The notes below the pieces were generated by a model, which was not told the DNA's origin, did no database searches, and saw only the letters and a list, made by a program, of their open reading frames with translations. Below are positions 63,401 to 64,000 of a stretch of 64,000 bases of DNA, piece by piece (the first letter of the stretch is position 1; the number at the start of each line of letters is the position of its first letter). This DNA is from Zobellia uliginosa (GTDB taxonomy: Bacteria > Bacteroidota > Bacteroidia > Flavobacteriales > Flavobacteriaceae): contig NZ_FTOB01000002.1 of assembly GCF_900156625.1 (NCBI RefSeq), positions 118,275-182,274 of the forward strand, read 5' to 3'. The position numbers and the translations under genes were made by a program.

Positions 63401-63566
63401 TAGTAAACTTGATGTGTTCGTAACGGCGTCCAATTTGATTACTTGGACCAAATATACCGGTTTTGATCCGGACGTAAACTCTTATAATGGCCTGCGCGCC
63501 GGTATTGACGAGGGGTCCTACCCACAGAGCCGTACCATCATGACAGGATTAAACTTTCAATTTTAA
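60468..63566 (+). CDS. SusC-like TonB-dependent transporter (LacI-controlled)
   Basis: A 1032-residue outer-membrane transporter. It has a basic N-terminus followed by a signal peptide ending near GFVFSQ, a CarboxypepD_reg-like domain at about 43-115 (IAGKITDQESGEPLIGVSVV), a TonB-box-like LDEFVVVGYGKKKKRNLTGS, the plug (SIEVLKDAASTAIYGSRAAN, GVVMITTKRG) and the barrel ending SRTIMTGLNFQF. No STN domain, so it should not signal through FecR. It is controlled by the divergent LacI repressor and followed 11 bases later by its SusD partner. Confidence 0.95.
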   Translation: MSKKSKSDRSHFGSREFFLKTGILWVMVFFLHGFVFSQELRIAGKITDQESGEPLIGVSVVEKGTTNGVASDFDGKYIIKVNSPEAVLSFSSMGYRAVEVQVGEKEELDVALQLVANQLDEFVVVGYGKKKKRNLTGSVVSVGVEDIAQTNQQDALSILQGRAAGVQIVSNSGAPGGGMTVRVRGNSSLNSGNSPLYVIDGVPVESNSLSSLNGTENFGLNPLSDINPNDIESIEVLKDAASTAIYGSRAANGVVMITTKRGKEGKGQVNISFTSGTSQITRKLSVLNASQYRQVIIDSYLNMDNPVEPNWTVIDSLNPKNNGDVDWQEELLRVAPQYKVDVSVQGGSENAKYSWSSSFLDQDGIILNSNYKRVTSRLNVDFDVSDRFKIGQSISYTNGVNNRINAGGTGNLSVVRELLIRPPSYAMYLPDGSLNGYQFGKRNPVGLAEYATHLNKTNRVIGNQYGEFTFFEGLKLRSNLNLDFLNMKEDEFLPSSLDYREGYNSGATSSLNNLTWGNETFLTYDKAFNKGHNLNALAGFSFQEWNYERTGLEGMFFPSDNVITLNAAGTISGQEANIHTQHSMLSYFGRLSYDYKGKYLLEMNLRADGSSRFGKDNRFGYFPSASVGWRFSDENIFENVNFLSDGKLRFSAGQTGNEAIGNYTSQGEFLVGTNYLGYSGASPSVMPNSGLTWETTTQYNAGLDLSFMNNRLTVNADVYLKETNDLLYNVPIPRTSGFAYSTQNIGSIENKGVELLISTRNLVGDFKWDTNFNISTNRNVVKDLPDDLLTNGYIQNGTYHILQEGLPIGTFYGWKFNGVYARDEDNVNGITNGALGKVFKGGDPIWNDLNGDNIIDEDDREVIGDAQPDFFGGITNNFSYKNFSLGVFMQFSYGNDIYSEINHQRNSVVRYNNLSTDALDRWRQQGDVTDFPKPVRDDPMQSDSRVQSRWVEDGSYLKLKNVNLRYSFPSKLISSFGLSKLDVFVTASNLITWTKYTGFDPDVNSYNGLRAGIDEGSYPQSRTIMTGLNFQF

Positions 63567-63577
63567 AAAAAAGGACC

Positions 63578-64000
63578 ATGAAAAATTATAAAAAAATACT
63601 TTCGCTCATTCTTATGGCAGGAATATTTTCTTGTTCCGACGATATATTGGATAAGGATCCCCAAAGCGGTTTTTCCGCCTCGGGTTTCTACCAAACCTCA
63701 AGTGATGCCCAGGCCGGGGTATACGGTATCTACGATGCCGTTCAATCTACATTTTCCCTGAACTTTTCCTTTTGGGGAGAGGGTAGGGCCGATGCGGTCG
63801 ATACAAACCACTCGGGCGACCCATTGCTCATGAAGCAGAATGCCCTGAACAAAACCATGACTTCGGCCCGATGGAACAATTTGTATGAAACCATCAGCCG
63901 GGCCAACTATGCCATAAAATACGTACCGGGTGTTTTTGAGTCCGGAAACGATTTTAGCGATCAGTTGGTTGGGCAGGCAAGGGCGCTCAGGGCCTTGTCT
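63578..64000 (+). CDS. SusD-family lipoprotein, 3' end outside window
   Basis: Starts with ATG at 63578, 11 bases after the SusC stop. The first 141 residues are visible: leader MKNYKKILSLILMAGIFSC (Cys19), then SDDILDKDPQSGFSASGFYQ and RWNNLYETISRANYAIKYVP, ending LVGQARALRALS. These are the N-terminal TPR-like helices of canonical SusD. It should form the lid of the preceding SusC pore. Downstream enzymes of this locus lie beyond the window. Confidence 0.92.
   Translation, partial: MKNYKKILSLILMAGIFSCSDDILDKDPQSGFSASGFYQTSSDAQAGVYGIYDAVQSTFSLNFSFWGEGRADAVDTNHSGDPLLMKQNALNKTMTSARWNNLYETISRANYAIKYVPGVFESGNDFSDQLVGQARALRALS

Noticed and set aside
1-64000. tRNA, rRNA and CRISPR arrays
   Set aside because: Looked for cloverleaf ends, rRNA-like conserved blocks and regularly spaced repeats; none found by eye. 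The cassette spacers are too long, too few and too irregular for CRISPR.

Overview
The window looks like a chromosomal segment from a marine-type member of the Bacteroidota, most likely Flavobacteriaceae. The evidence is several SusC/SusD outer-membrane pairs, many lipoproteins with a Bacteroidota-style lipobox, DUF6090, YgiQ and LytTR/His_kinase proteins, and promoters matching the Bacteroidota -7 consensus TAnnTTTG. No rRNA, tRNA or CRISPR array was recognised. The genus cannot be fixed from the sequence alone.

Region 1 (1-7.3 kb and 14.1-33.4 kb) is accessory DNA. Almost all its genes lie on the minus strand as single genes or pairs: a HigBA toxin-antitoxin pair, an immunity-like protein, a membrane HTH regulator next to a membrane HExxH protein, a MORN-repeat lipoprotein, an S41 peptidase, a YARHG protein, a GNAT acetyltransferase, a headless L,D-transpeptidase-like toxin module followed at once by a lipoprotein, DUF6090, an NlpE/META lipoprotein and many unknown small lipoproteins. 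They are separated by related non-coding repeats about 90-250 bp long, with ends such as GCACAAC/GTTGTGC or GCCAACG/GTTGTAC. At the right end (33.24-33.38 kb) is the C-terminal remnant of a tyrosine recombinase. DNA matching its 3' end recurs at 6.06 and 19.96 kb, and part of its flank at 4.73 kb. I read this as a decayed, integron-like (or recombinase-associated immunity-cluster-like) cassette region interrupted by ordinary genes. Two fragments of the same transposase 3' end (19.26 and 31.33 kb) show past insertion-sequence activity.

Region 2 (7.46-14.03 kb, plus strand) looks like stable chromosome. A lipoprotein-anchored TPR histidine kinase and a LytTR response regulator overlap by four bases. 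A four-gene operon follows: two genes share an N-terminal module (one fused to a DUF6882-like domain), one encodes a possible Sm-like protein, and the last is an M48 metallopeptidase fused to a TerB-like domain. Between regulator and operon are two 14-bp direct repeats 21 bp apart, placed just upstream of a TAGTTTTG promoter box. This is a convincing predicted LytTR control site.

Region 3 (25.4-31.3 kb) holds an SDR with a Crp/Fnr regulator, an RluA-type pseudouridine synthase, YgiQ, and an alpha/beta hydrolase divergent from a MerR regulator across a 15-bp palindrome.

Region 4 (33.5-64 kb) is a run of glycan- or nutrient-uptake loci. A ClC channel gene comes first. A minus-strand locus (35.1-49.8 kb) has two tandem SusC/SusD pairs, two surface lipoproteins and a large secreted protein of unknown activity; a membrane-anchored winged-helix-like regulator (50.17 kb) lies beside it. 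Next is an ECF sigma/FecR/STN-SusC/SusD locus in which sigma factor and FecR are divergent. The last is a LacI-controlled SusC/SusD locus with perfect LacI palindromes, cut by the window end. No characterised polysaccharide lyase or glycoside hydrolase was recognised, so substrates are unknown.
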